A stretch of 64,000 bases of DNA from Tetracentron sinense. Its lineage: Eukaryota > Streptophyta > Magnoliopsida > Trochodendrales > Trochodendraceae. The notes under the pieces are model-generated. The model was given only the letters and a program-made list of their open reading frames with translations, searched no databases and was not told the DNA's origin. Numbering within the stretch: the stretch's first letter is position 1; each line of letters starts with the position of its first letter. The stretch is from contig CM026564.1 of NCBI GenBank assembly GCA_015143295.1, positions 16,480,416 through 16,544,415 on the forward strand, written 5' to 3'. The translations under genes and the position numbers were made by a program. Below are positions 45,468 to 56,325 of the stretch, piece by piece.

Positions 45468-46060
45468 TTTGGATCAAGCTTCCTGGTGATGGTAACCCTC
45501 TCTTCTCTGATAAAGTGACTGCAGATAGGGGTAGGCTTTCTTATGCGAGGATTTGCGTGGAGGTCTCTGCTCACGAGGATCTTCCAGATTCTATTGCCGT
45601 CCAAAGACCTGATGGAACCATCTTTCAGCAAAAAGTTCAATACGATTGGAAACCTCTTTGGTGCACTAGATGCTCGTCCTTTGGACACACAGATGCCAGA
45701 TGTGATACGAAACAGATTTTGGTGCCAAAAGATAAGACTTAGATTCCCCCAGGACCTATTTCTCCTTCTGTAACCACTGATCCCTCCCTTCCTGTCGAGG
45801 ACCGTGAACAAAGCCGAACTCGATGTGTGATGAGTGATCCCTCTTCTGATAGTGACGAGGATATGGATGATGTCTCTGTTGGTGAGGATGATTTTGATGA
45901 AGTGTCTGAGGGAAAGAAAGATGATGGTGAGGCTTCTTGTGGCCTTAAGGAGGATGATGACTCCATTGATGATGGTTTGGGAGCTCTTGGGCATTTTGCT
46001 TCAGCACCCTACTGGTCTCGATGATGACTTACCCTGTGTGCAGGCCACCAGCCCTGATAA
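45468..46060 (+). pseudogene. LINE-G ORF1, C-terminal part with zinc knuckle
   Basis: Frame: PLWIKLPGDGNPLFSDKVTAD, LSYARICVEVSAHEDLPDSI, VQYDWKPLWCTRCSSFGHTDARC, a perfect C-x2-C-x4-H-x4-C knuckle at about 45660-45702. After a stop at about 45740 and a frame change comes an acidic tail rich in aspartate and glutamate (45850-45990). RNA-binding protein of the LINE. Confidence 0.85.
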
Positions 46061-46369
46061 GCCACGTTTCCTCTAATCTCCAAATATTGTGTTCGGGAAG
46101 ACATCTTATCTAGGACCCAAGCTTGCGGCCCCAAACCCTGCTGGCTAGTTCTCCGAACACGACTTTGAGTTACATCTCAGAAGATCCCATCACTAGCCTG
46201 ACCAGTGATCACATTTTAGTCCACAAGGATTGCGAGCTATCTTTGGTTCCATCCCAGATGCAGCCTGTTAATTTTGATGATGATCCAGCTTTAAATCTTG
46301 TGCGGTGATGATTGTCCCAGATGGGGAACCCACCTCTCATTAACTCAAGTGCTCTCAATGAATAAGATT

Positions 46370-47000
46370 GTTGTTCGAACATCCGCGGCCTCAATGATCC
46401 GCTCAAGCAAGCAGAAATCCGTAAAATTATTGTTGTTCATTGTCTTTCTATGATAGCTGTTCTTGAAAGTCGTGTTCGGAGAGTCAATTCTTTGAATATT
46501 CTCAAAAAAATAGCCAGAGATTGGAGCAGTGTTGATAATTATGACCACTCTACGCTAGGCCGAATCTAGGTTCTATGGAATCCTAATGTTTGTCACGCCC
46601 AAATCCTGAAAACCTCTAACCAACTCATTCATTGTAGAGTCACAAACCTCGAATCAGCTTCAGAATTCCTAGCTTCCTTTGCCTATGCTTCCAATAATGC
46701 AGCAGATCGTCTCTCTCTTTGGCAAGAGTTGATATCCATTGCCAGCCCTATTCAGCCTTGGATTCTGCCGCCACATCCAATGTAAACTTGATCGTGTCCT
46801 CATCAATATTCACTGGTGTACCAACTTTGTTGCTTCGGAAGCAGAATTCCTATCGCCTGGCGTTTCTGACTATGCTCCATTGGTTGTCCTTTTGTCCCCC
46901 CCCCTCACCTACCGGAAGAAAGCCTTTCAAGTTCTTTAATTTCTGGTGTGACCACGCTGATTTCAAGACTATTGTCTCGGATTCCTAGTAGACACAGGTG
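46370..47000 (+). pseudogene. LINE-G endonuclease with internal deletion
   Basis: N-terminal block NIRGLNDPLKQAEIRK (about 46380) and IAVLESRVR with the catalytic glutamate (about 46455). A stop near 46566. Then FLASFAYASNNAADRLSLWQELIS (about 46670-46740) joins straight to IQCKLDRVLINIHW, so the GDFN and TWxN blocks are deleted near 46755. Ends with DYAPL (decayed SDH) and KAFQVL. Confidence 0.8.
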
Positions 47001-47009
47001 CACGGAAAT

Positions 47010-48800
47010 CCAATGTTTCAGCTAGCTCAAAAACTAAAGCTCTCAAAACCAAACTCCGTACTTGGAGTAAGGAAAATTTCAGCAATATAAATAACCGAGT
47101 TACCATGGCCAAACAAGCTCTTGATCTGGCTCAATCTCAACTTAGTCTTAATCCTCTTGATGAAGGCCTTATTGCCGAAGAGAAACAACTCCTTCATGAT
47201 TATTATTTCTTTGCTCGAGCGGAAGAGGCCTCTATCCGTCAAAAATCCAGACTGTCTTGGCTCTCTATGGGTGATAGCAACACTAAGTTTTTTTACAGCA
47301 GCCTTGCTTCCCGGCGAGGTTTCAATCGAATCTCTTCTATCCAAGTTGATGATGTCCTACTCAATACCAATGAAGCCATCAATGTTGCAGGAGTCAGGTA
47401 TTTTGAGCACCTCTTATCTCGGCCTCCTGATGACCCTGAGCTTGATTATGATGCTTTTCCCGGGCTTCGCACTATAGATCCCCTGGACATTCCTATGCTC
47501 ATCAATCCTATTACCCCGGAGGATATAAAATGGGCCTTCTTTGACTGTAACGATGATAAAGCCTCGGGTCCTGATGGCTTTTCTGCACGTTTTTCTGAGG
47601 TCTGCTGGGACATCATTCAAGCTGATGTGATCAAGGCAGTGCAAAACTTTTTCAGATCATCCAAGATGCTGTCCGAGATGAATTCCACCTTGATTTCTTT
47701 GATCCCTAAAGTGGCTAGGCCTCAATCATTCTCAGACTATCGGCCCATATCTCTTTGCAACATAGTTTATAAATGCATCTAAAAAATTCTTGCTCACAAA
47801 ATGAAGCATGTTCTTCCATCCATCATTAGTGCCAACCAATCAGCATTCATCAAAGGCCGCAACATATCTGATAGTGTCCTTCTTACTCACGAGCTTGTTA
47901 GAAACTACCATCGTGACAAAGGGACGCCACGAAGCGCTGTAAAGATTGACCTCAGGAAGGCTTTTGACACGGTCCGATGGGATTACTTAATCACCATGTT
48001 GCAAATGATGGGGGTTTCCTTCAACCTTTATCCACTGGCTAGTTCCTTGCTTCACATCCCCTACTTTTTCAGTGGTAATCAATGGTTCTCCACATGGCTA
48101 TTTCAGAAGCTCCAGAGGGTTACGGCAGGGAGACCCTCTCTCCCCTTTCCTGTTCGTTATTGCTATGGAAGGCTTCTCTGGCCTCTTAAATCAAGCTATG
48201 TGCTCTAGCCTCATTAAACCTCACCCTAGGTGTGACAAACCACAAATATCGCACTTAAGTTTTGCTGACGATCTATTTGTCTTTCTTAAAGTAGACAGTC
48301 TCGGCTACTGAGCTTGGCAATACACTCTCATTATTCTCCTCTCTCTCGGGGCTCCATCCAAATCCTCAAAAGAGTCAGATGTTTTTGCGGGGGCAGCCTC
48401 AATTACTAAATCTGCATTTAAAAGGATTCTGAAGTTTCGAATTAAAAGCCTGCCAGTCAAATATTTGGGTCTGCCTTTAATATCGGGTTGTCTCTCAGCC
48501 TCCGCTTGCCAACCTCTAATTGATCGTATCCTCAGCAAAGTTCAGAGTTGGAAATCTAATTTTATGTCTTACGTGGGGCATGTTGAGCTCATCAAATACT
48601 TGCTAAATAGCTTACACATTTATTGGACCAAGCTTCTCATCCTTCCTAAATCCATCCCAAGCAGATTGAACATATATGCTGCAATTTTTTGTGGTCTGGC
48701 CCTCATCTACGGAAGAAGATGCACCCAATTGCTTGGTCTGTTGTCTGTCGCCCCAAGATTGAAGGAGGCTTGGGTATCCGAAAACTAACAGATTGGAACC
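47010..48800 (+). pseudogene. LINE-G reverse transcriptase
   Basis: Open at 47105-47782: RQKSRLSWLSMGDSNTKFF, DKASGPDGFSARF, LISLIPKVARP and YRPISLCNIVYKCI followed by a stop. Next 47801 on: NQSAFIKGRNISDSVLLTHELV, VKIDLRKAFDTVRWDYL, then a frame change to SRGLRQGDPLSPFLF and the catalytic FADD (about 48265). After further shifts, KYLGLPLISGCLSASACQPL (about 48460) and LIKYLLNSLHIYW. Several lesions but all core RT motifs present. Confidence 0.9.
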
Positions 48801-50340
48801 AAGCTGGTATTCTGTGACAACTCTGGAGCATCAACTCTCGGTCTGAAAGTTTATGGGTCAAATGGTGCTACGCAAAATTGATTCGGAAAAACTTTTTTTA
48901 ATCTCTTAAAATTCCTGCAGATTGTTCTTGGATATGGCGCAAGATCCTTCGCTCTTGTTATCTGGCCAAAGATAATATCACGCACTCTATTGCCAATGGC
49001 CCCTCAACCTCATTATGGCATGACCCTTGGCATCCCTTGGGTATACTGCAAGATCGATTTGGTGATCGTCTGAAATATGATTCTGGATTACCTCGTGATG
49101 CTACAGTAGCTACCATTATCTCTAATTGCGAATGGGAAACCCCTACGGCAATTTCTACTGAACTGAACACTGTTTGGGCTGAATTACGTGATGTTCAGAT
49201 AAATACCTCCCTCGTTTCTGATCGAATTATTTGGCTACCAAATAGCACAGGTTCCTGCTCTCTCAAATCTACTTGGGAATGTGTAAGAGCTCACTTGCCC
49301 ACTGTTCCGTGGTGGAAGCTTCTATGGTCAGGAAAAGTTATCCCTATACACTTTCATATCTTGGCTGGCCTTCTCCAACAGTCTTCAGACTCAAGATAGA
49401 CTGCTCCATCTCAATATAATCTCTCGATCAAGATGCACTTTCTGCTGGTCCTACCCAGAGAACATTCACCATCTCTTTTTCGCTTGCAGCTTTAGTCATA
49501 AAATTTGGGAACATATGTTGACTCTTTGTTGCTACCCTTCTCGCGTGATTATCCCTTGGGATAGAGAGATTTAGTCGGCGGCCAAGGAGTTCCATGGTAA
49601 GACCTGAACTCAAAATATCAATCGCTCTGTCCTCTATGCCTCGATCTATCACATCTGGAATGAAAGAAACAGACGCATTTTTAGCAACTCTTTCTTACCT
49701 ATTGAATCCATCATACACAATATCACCGCAGATACCAAATCAAAATTTGATATCTCAGAAGCTCAGGTGGAGGACTCAGCGCCCAATAGAAATTTTCTAC
49801 AGAACTAGAACATTAATCCCCGTTTTACTCCTAGGCTTCAGAAATGGTGTAGTTCGTCTCCTCCTCTGACTAATCTTTGGGTTTTAAATAGCGATGGTCT
49901 GACCAGGCCTGGAAGGGGGGGTTTTGGAGGCATTATTAGAGACAGCAGTGGCTCTCCTTTGGTGGCTTTTGCTCATGGGGTGGCTGCTGCGACATAGACA
50001 ATCTGAAGCTGAACACTTTGGCTATAGCTAAAGGTCTTGAAATTGCTAGAGAATTCGGAGTGCACGACATCATCATTGATTCAAGCTCTCTACAGGTCAC
50101 AAGATACCTCTTATCCTTAACCAAAGCCCCATGGATGCTAAGCAATCTCATTTCATACTGTAAACGCCTTCTTACCGAGTTCCACTCCCATAATATTCAC
50201 CACATCAGGCGAGAAAGTAATTCGGCAGCTAGTTTTTTGGCAAAATTTTGTAATATTAACTCCTCTTCTGTCCTTTTGCCTGGGGAGCTTCCCTTGGACC
50301 TCTCCTCTATCTTAGAAGGATAGATCCGGTTTAAATACCC
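48800..50340 (+). pseudogene. LINE-G zf-RVT region and RNase H
   Basis: Linker DCSWIWRKIL and the WHDPWHPLG block (about 49020), then DRIIWLPNSTGSCSLKSTWE (about 49218). The zinc site is RCTFCWSYPENIHHLFFAC (about 49432-49490). RNase H begins VLNSDGLTRPGRGGFGGI (about 49878), has LAIAKGLEIAREFG, IIDSSSLQ (aspartate kept) and ends HHIRRESNSAASFLAKFC (about 50197-50250). Shifts near 49385, 49560 and 49985. Confidence 0.85.
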
Positions 50341-50378
50341 CAGATTGTAATTTTTCTTTCTCATTTATTTATCTGGTC

Positions 50379-50395
50379 GGGGTCCGCCTAACCCC
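50379..50395 (+). other. LINE-G 3'-end stem-loop
   Basis: GGGGT/ACCCC, 7-nt loop, 12 bases before the poly(A) at 50408-50420. Same element as in LINE-B, C and F. Confidence 0.6.
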
Positions 50396-50420
50396 AGCTT
50401 ACCTTCCAAAAAAAAAAAAA

Positions 50421-50526
50421 CATCATATGTATAGATATATAGATATAAGTAACACGCCATGTATGTACACAAAGAATAAGGCATAACATGATAATCGTGG
50501 ATAATTAAATAACTTTAAATGTGTAC
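50421..50526 (-). other. TEK-2 remnant of the gag-protease intron
   Basis: On the minus strand the exon ends GTGCAAG at 50527 and the next bases are GTACAC, the same 5' splice site as TEK-4. About 106 nt of intron remain before LINE-G; the 3' splice site is lost. The exon upstream is open here as NQGRVFALTEGDAL...DDVVQ, without the TGA stop of TEK-4. A stop occurs in the retained intron, so unspliced RNA would end Gag here as well. Confidence 0.6.
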
Positions 50527-50527
50527 C

Positions 50528-51715
50528 TTGCACTACATCATCAAATGTAAGTGCATCACCCTCTGTCAAGGCAAATACTCGCCCCTGGTTTGCTGGGCGT
50601 GCTGGGGTCCTAATGCCCTAAGACTGGCCTGGCAAATCCCGACTAGGGCAATCCCTGATCACATGGCCCTGGTGACCACAATGGAAACATCCACCCGATG
50701 CCCTTCGGTATTCTCTTGCAGTGTGCCTTCGGCCGCATGAAGTGCAGACCTCGTGTGTATAGGTCGAAGGGGCCAGAGGTGGAGCATACCTCGCCACCTG
50801 AGGTGCAACTGGCCGTGGAGCTAGAAGAGCCTGAGGTCGTGGTGCCTGAGGCATGTACGGTCATGGAACTGGAGGCGCATAAGATGGCCTCATCTGTGGT
50901 GCTGGCCAAGTGTACTGGTAAGGGCCGGTCTGAGCCCGCCTCTCTGGAGGTGTTGAACTGCTAGGTTGGCCTCTCGTCAAGTCTCTCTTCTTGGACACGG
51001 CCTCTGAATTGGCCTCGATCAATAAGGCCTTGTCTACTACCTCAGGATAGGTAGCATGCCTGAAAGCCGAGACTTTCTCCATAATGACATCCTTGAGCCC
51101 TTGCTCAAATTTTCTCGCCTTCATCGCCTCGGTGGCGATCATATGAGTCACAAAGCGTGATAGCTCCGAGAACGTGGTCTCATAAGCGGCCACAAACATC
51201 GAACCTTGCTCAAGGTTGATGAATTCCCTCTTTCTTTTCCCGTGCTCCAATCGGAAAGTATTTCTTATAAAAAGTATCCTTGAACTCTTCCTAACTCCAG
51301 GGTTGACCCTGCACGGTCAAATCTTGCGTCCTCAAGGCAGACAACCACCAATGGTGTGCCTTACCTTCTAGCATGAAAACAATCCATGCTACTCTATCCT
51401 CCTCTGTGGGTGAGAGGACCACAAATATCTTCTCCAACTGGAGAATCCATGCCTCTGTAGCAAGAGGGTCCACACTCCCATGGAATGATGGAAGCCTCAG
51501 TCTCCAAAATGCCTCAACTCCAGTGATACAATGTATAGGAGCTGCGGGCAGTGGAGTAGGTGCCACTGATGATGATATAGTCTGTCGAGCTGCCAGTATG
51601 GCGACTGTCTCAGCAATAGAGCCTAAGAAATGAGAGAGGTTCGGCTGCTCATCCTCATCTCGTGAAGAAGAGGAAGTTCTGGTGTGGTCCACGACCCCGT
51701 GTGCCTTGCCTTATG
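50528..51715 (-). pseudogene. TEK-2 gag
   Basis: Read downward: RTSSSSRDEDEQPNL (about 51680), VEAFWRLRLPSFHGSVDPLATE, EGKAHHWWLSALR, then a frameshift around 51250-51290, KREFINLEQGSMFVAAYE, and the zinc knuckles CTSCGRRHTAREY (last cysteine changed to Y) and CFHCGHQGHVIRDC at about 50660-50745. The start methionine of TEK-4 gag is ATA here, so it has lost its start. Close relative of TEK-4 gag, not of TEK-3. Confidence 0.88.
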
Positions 51716-52050
51716 ACTAAAGTTCTAAGAACAATAGCACCACATGAGTCAAATTGAAACCACAATTTATCACAGTTCCATTTCACAATAATTCAATTTG
51801 TATTAGTTGTATAATACTAATATACATCGAATCACAACCATCGGTGTATTTATAATATTATACTTTGGTGTTCTAGTATCCCTAAGACCCGTACTTGGTT
51901 GAAACAACCCTTTAGACTAAGACTAAAGTTTAGTCTTACACTTGGAACATAACTCGCTTCCGACTTACTTCCTTCCTAACTTGTTTCCGGCCATATGCTC
52001 TTGTCAAGCTGTGGTACTAAATTCTAAGTGACCCTAAAGACTTAAAGCCT

Positions 52051-52064
52051 AAGCTCTGACACCA
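52051..52064 (-). other. TEK-2 primer-binding site, one mismatch
   Basis: TGGTGTCAGAGCTT on the minus strand, four bases from the LTR. Differs from TEK-4 and the initiator-Met consensus by A to G at position 5. The leader 51716-52050 has no other visible feature. Confidence 0.8.
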
Positions 52065-52068
52065 CTTT

Positions 52069-54284
52069 TGTCGCGGCCCAAAACCCACCCTAGGAGTTAG
52101 AGTGAATCTTAGACGACTTGTCATGACCTAAGTGACATGCTTGACAAGCCATCCTGCAAAATACATGGAGTATATACAATAGAGGACAATAATAGCGGAA
52201 ACATACCCTACATAGCACAGCGGAAGTCTAACAAAACCTCTATGTATATACATGTAATCCAAGTTTGTACAAAATGAAGTCAACAAAAGAAGGTGCGAAC
52301 ATGCCCACCAAAATACATGACTATACTCTCTCAAGCTCACCCGCTGATCACTCAGAATCTACCACCTAGTAGTACTCGTCTAAATGAGGCTCCTCCGTAG
52401 GTTCCTCAACATACTCCTCCTCCACCCAAGGGCCAAGAGCACAGATATCAAATGGAGCAGTTGCTCCCTCAGTACCTGCCGACATAAACGTACAACTGAG
52501 CATGAAATACTCAGTGTGTACCAATTGCTAACCAACAGTCACAGCATAGCAATAACAATATATAAAGCAGGAAGCAATTCATATCATGACAGGAAAGTAA
52601 AACAGTTTATATTCATGCTTGCATCATATAAAAGCCGATAAATCTCCTGAAATCATCGGTGCGCTTGACTTGACTTGAAAGTACTCTTTTCGTGCTTGAA
52701 AAACTTGTCATGTCTATCTTGCTTGATCTTGTCGAGCGTGTCATGTCATGCGTGTCATGCGTGCTTGCTTGGAATTTAAACATACTCATGGAACTTATGA
52801 GATGCGCTTGTGAGATGCATTTGGGAGGGAGGGGAGACCCCTCTTTTAATGATATGCACTTGAGAGGGAAGGGAGACCCTTCTTTCAATGATATGTACTT
52901 GTGAGTGAGGGGAGACCCCTCATGAAAGGGAAGGAAGTGTAAACTCTCTCCTATGCAATGTTGGTTCTTGTCCTCTTATCAAAAGCGAGGTAAAACATAT
53001 CGTAAGATATGTCCCACCTCTAAACCTTATCCTTGAAAACGCCGGTAACCTATGTCATGCATGTCGTGCTCGTGGGATCGTGTACTTGCTTTCATTTGGA
53101 ATTAAATATGACATTTGGGATTTCAACAATACATAGAATATCATAATTTTAAACAAGTAAGTGTTCATGCCATTTTTAAAAAGCAATTAATCACACTATC
53201 ATAAACCCTAGCAATTTCATACGCTTTTAAACATGCATTTCTTGATTTACAACTCATTTTCTTCACCTTGTCATTTCATCAAACATGTGGTGTGTACATT
53301 ATTTGTTAAGGCCTACACCATGCTTTTCTAGGTGGGTTTATGTTCACAACATACATGTGTGTTTATTATTGGTACAATGCCGTTTCCATTCCATTCATCA
53401 CAACACATTCACATGGCATCCATCGCCCAATACCCATCTCCATCCATGCATCCCAACTCATACCATAGTTATAGTTTAGGGAAAACAAAGAAATAAGGAA
53501 AGAAAAGAGGAAACCATAACTAGGAGGGTAGCAAAAGGTACCAACCTTGAAGAAGCGACGAAAAACCCTCCAAAATGTTCGTGGAGTCGCTGTCCTCACG
53601 AGCTTGTACCTTGGATTGAAGAATCCAAGCCTTGAGGTGTGATCTAGGATCTTTAAACCCTTGATTTGCTTCAAGAGGGTGCCCTAGGTTAGAATCCCCT
53701 TTTTTTCCTCTCTCCCTTTCTCTCAATAACCTAAGTATGGTGAATGAGACCCCCAAGACTTGGGCAAGCCTTAATAGGTAAGGGTGTAACGCCCAAATGA
53801 CGACACAACCCTTAATGAAATTCTGCAAAACGAGATAGACAGATTGATCGGTAGTAAATACCGAGCGATCGATCACCTACCGAGCGACCGGTGTTTTGAC
53901 CGATCGATTGGTAAAAAACAAGCTCTTTGGAATTTTTTCTCATACAAAAAAGTGCACCAGTCGATAGCTACTGATCAATCGGTTATGGACCGATCGATTA
54001 CTACATGGACCGAGCGATCAGTGCTCTGCAAATTTCTACACTGATTCTATTTTTCACCAATTCCTACTACTTGGACTTATCCTTCTTCCCTTTTGACCTT
54101 TTCTAAACATGACTAGGACTCTTTCAAGGCTATAGTTAATGAAATATTTTATTTAATTATTTTATAACACCATTGCACCTTTTCTCAAATGCTCCAAAGT
54201 CTCATTTTATGAAAAAGAAGATTACAAGGACATCATGCCTTGACACACATTCCAAGACATATACAAAAGTTCCGGGGCTCTACA
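52069..54284 (-). repeat. TEK-2 5' LTR (family alpha, 2216 bp)
   Basis: Ends TGTCGCGGCCC and GGGGCTCTACA, followed by GGAGC (54285-54289). Palindrome array at 53840-54025, TATA-like TATTAAGG at 53769-53776, and three hairpins at 52829-52843, 52868-52882 and 52907-52921. Much closer to 14174-16399 than to any other LTR here. Confidence 0.9.
52829..52921 (-). other. Three GC-rich hairpins, 39 bp apart, in transcribed LTR part
   Basis: GAGGGG-AGA-CCCCTC at 52829-52843, GAAGGG-AGA-CCCTTC at 52868-52882 and GAGGGG-AGA-CCCCTC at 52907-52921. The middle hairpin changes both arms together and keeps pairing. They lie 850-950 nt downstream of the TATA-like box, so they would be in the RNA. Role unknown. 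Confidence 0.6.
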
Positions 54285-55755
54285 GGAGCAGTTGCTCTAC
54301 TAGTACTTGCAGACATCAAAAGTACGACTGAGCATGGAATACTCAGTGGTTACCAAATACTAACCAACAGTCATAAAAACATAATAATAAAATAAAACGG
54401 AAGCAGTTCATATCATAACAGGAAGGTAAATAGTTTATATTTCATGCTTGCATCACATCAAAGCCAGGAAATCTCTTGAAATCATCTTGTGCTTGACTTG
54501 ACTTAAAATACTCTTTTCGTGCTTAAAAACTTGTCTTGTCATGTTCTATCTTGCTTGTCTTGTCGTGTCATGCATTTCATTAAGCAACTTGAAGGGAGGG
54601 TGGTGTAAACCCCCTCTTTTTGAGATATGAAATATTCAACTTGAAGGGACCTAAGTGTAAACCCCCTCTTTTGCGAAAATGCAATCTTGCTTGATGTGTT
54701 CTTGTTCTTGTCTTGTCATGCGACTCTCATGAAATTAAAATGCTCTTGCTTGCTTGCTTGGAATTTAAACATGCTCATGCGCTTGGGATGTTAGTGCCCT
54801 TAAACAACTTGAGGGAGGGTGGTGTAAACCCCCTCTTTTGAGATATGAAATATTCAACTTGAAGGGAGGGAAGTGTAAACCCCTTCTTTTACAAAAATGT
54901 AATAAAATAAACATGCATGCTTGGAGGCGCACTAACATCTTGCTTGCTTGTGTTCTTTTTCTTGTTAAAAACAAGGCAAAACACATTTTAAGATATGCCC
55001 TACCTCTATTTACCAACCCTTACGTTTGGCCTTATCATGGTGTTCATGAATCGAGACTAAAACCCTTGTTTTGAAAAACCCGATAAACCATGCTTGACTC
55101 GTATGTATATACATGCCATGCTTGTGAGGTCGTGTACATGATATAGCTTGGAAATAAACATAGCATATTAAATTTCATAGTATACAATTCATCAAAATAA
55201 GCATTCACTTTACCACATGTTGTTCTAAAAAGCAACTAAACACACTAGCATGAAACCCTAGAATTTTTACATATTTTGAAGCATGCTTTTCTTGATTAAT
55301 AAATCATCCAATCTATCCATCATCCATGTGTGTTCATTATTGGTGAAATACTCTTCCCATTTAGTTCGTCACATCACATACACATAGCATTCATCGCCCA
55401 ACATCCATTTCCATTTATGCATCCCATCTCATGGTATGATCATAATTTAGGGAAAACAAGGAAGAAGGAAAGAAAAAGAGAAAACATGACTAGGAGGGCA
55501 GCATAGGGTACCGACCTTGAATAGGTGAGGGAAAAACCCTCCAAAGCGTGTGTGGAGTTGTTGTCGAGCTTGGAGGAGGTGCTCCTCGCGTGCTTGAACC
55601 TTGGATTGAGAAATCCAAGCTTTTGGGATGATCTTGGGTTCTCAAACCCTTGATTTCTCTCAAGTTGAACCCTAGGTTAAAAACCCCTTTCTTCCATCTC
55701 ACTCTCTCTCAAAATATTGGTAAGGGTGTTTATGAACACCCTTTGCTCGAGCAAG

Positions 55756-55763
55756 CCTTTATA
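55756..55763 (-). promoter_or_regulatory. TATA box of TEK-1 LTR
   Basis: TATAAAGG on the minus strand, 63 bp from the nearest palindrome. The same box at the same distance is seen in the solo LTR at 59925-59932; TATTAAGG stands there in TEK-2 and at 61084-61091. Confidence 0.5.
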
Positions 55764-55826
55764 GACAAGGGTGGAATGCCCAAAACATAAAAAAGTCCTT
55801 AATGAAATTTTTGTAAAACGTGAAAG

Positions 55827-56068
55827 ACCGAGCGATCGGTGGTTATGACCGAGCGATCAGTAGTGGACCGAGCGATTGGTGTTTTGACTGAGCGATTGAT
55901 AGTGGACCGAGCGATAGGTGTTTTGACTGAGCTCTCGGGCAAAAACCACCTCTCTGGAATTTTTCCCCATACAAATTTTTGGACTAGTCGATAGATACCG
56001 ATCGATCGGTTGTGGACCGATCGATCGCTACTTTGGACCGAGCGATCGGTTTTGATCCGTGCTCTTCA
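55827..56068 (-). promoter_or_regulatory. TEK-1 U3 palindrome array, ACCGAGCGATCGGT type
   Basis: Sites at about 55827, 55848, 55867, 55887, 55906 and 55926, then 55997, 56016 and 56037. Steps are 19-21 bp within groups. Many are diverged copies of the same 14-mer. Confidence 0.55.
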
Positions 56069-56325
56069 AATTTTGGCACTGAGTCCATTTTTCACTCATT
56101 CCACTACTTGGACTTATCCCATTTCCACTCTAATCCTCTAGGAACATGCCTAGGACCTTTCTAAGGTTATGGCATATTATTAATTATTATATTTAATTAT
56201 TTTATGACATTCTTGTAAAATTCTCAAAGATTTTCAAATTCTCATTTCATGGAAAATGGATATTACAAAGGTTTCATGCATTGACACGCATTCCAAGACA
56301 TATATAGAAGTTCTGGGGTTCTACA

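Larger units (their letters stand above)
45449..50420 (+). mobile_element. LINE-G part 2, L1-type LINE, plus strand
   Basis: Continues ORF1 downstream of LINE-G part 1 (23666-23839), then endonuclease, RT, zf-RVT, RNase H, and poly(A) at 50408-50420. Immediately right of the poly(A) is the TEK-2 intron. Lies between TEK-3 unit 2 and TEK-2 gag. Treating parts 1 and 2 as one LINE split by TEK-3 explains both borders, with about 300 bp of ORF1 lost. Confidence 0.85.
14174..54284 (-). mobile_element. TEK-2, Ty3/gypsy chromovirus split over 40 kb
   Basis: One element read from the right: 5' LTR 52069-54284, PBS, gag 50618-51700, part of an intron, LINE-G insertion, protease 23181-23665, RT/RNase H 22074-23180, integrase 21099-22060 and 16491-17158 (split by LINE-F), 3' LTR 14174-16399. 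The two LTRs are 2216 and 2226 bp and share many details not seen in other family-alpha LTRs. The pentamer GGAGC flanks the pair on both outer sides. Between the LINE-G borders about 136 bp are missing compared with TEK-4. Confidence 0.85.
54285..56325 (-). repeat. TEK-1 3' LTR, main part
   Basis: Resumes with GGAGCAGTTGC, the point where the LTR was broken at 14173. Together the parts give about 2.44 kb, the normal family-alpha length. Holds a duplicated block of about 210 bp (from 54587 and 54798), a palindrome array and a TATA box. Ends GGTTCTACA; the purine tract aaggggggagta lies just outside. Confidence 0.88.

Noticed and set aside
45850-45990. Acidic D/E-rich frame as a separate host protein
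   Set aside because: It follows the zinc knuckle of LINE-G ORF1 and fits the variable ORF1 tail.
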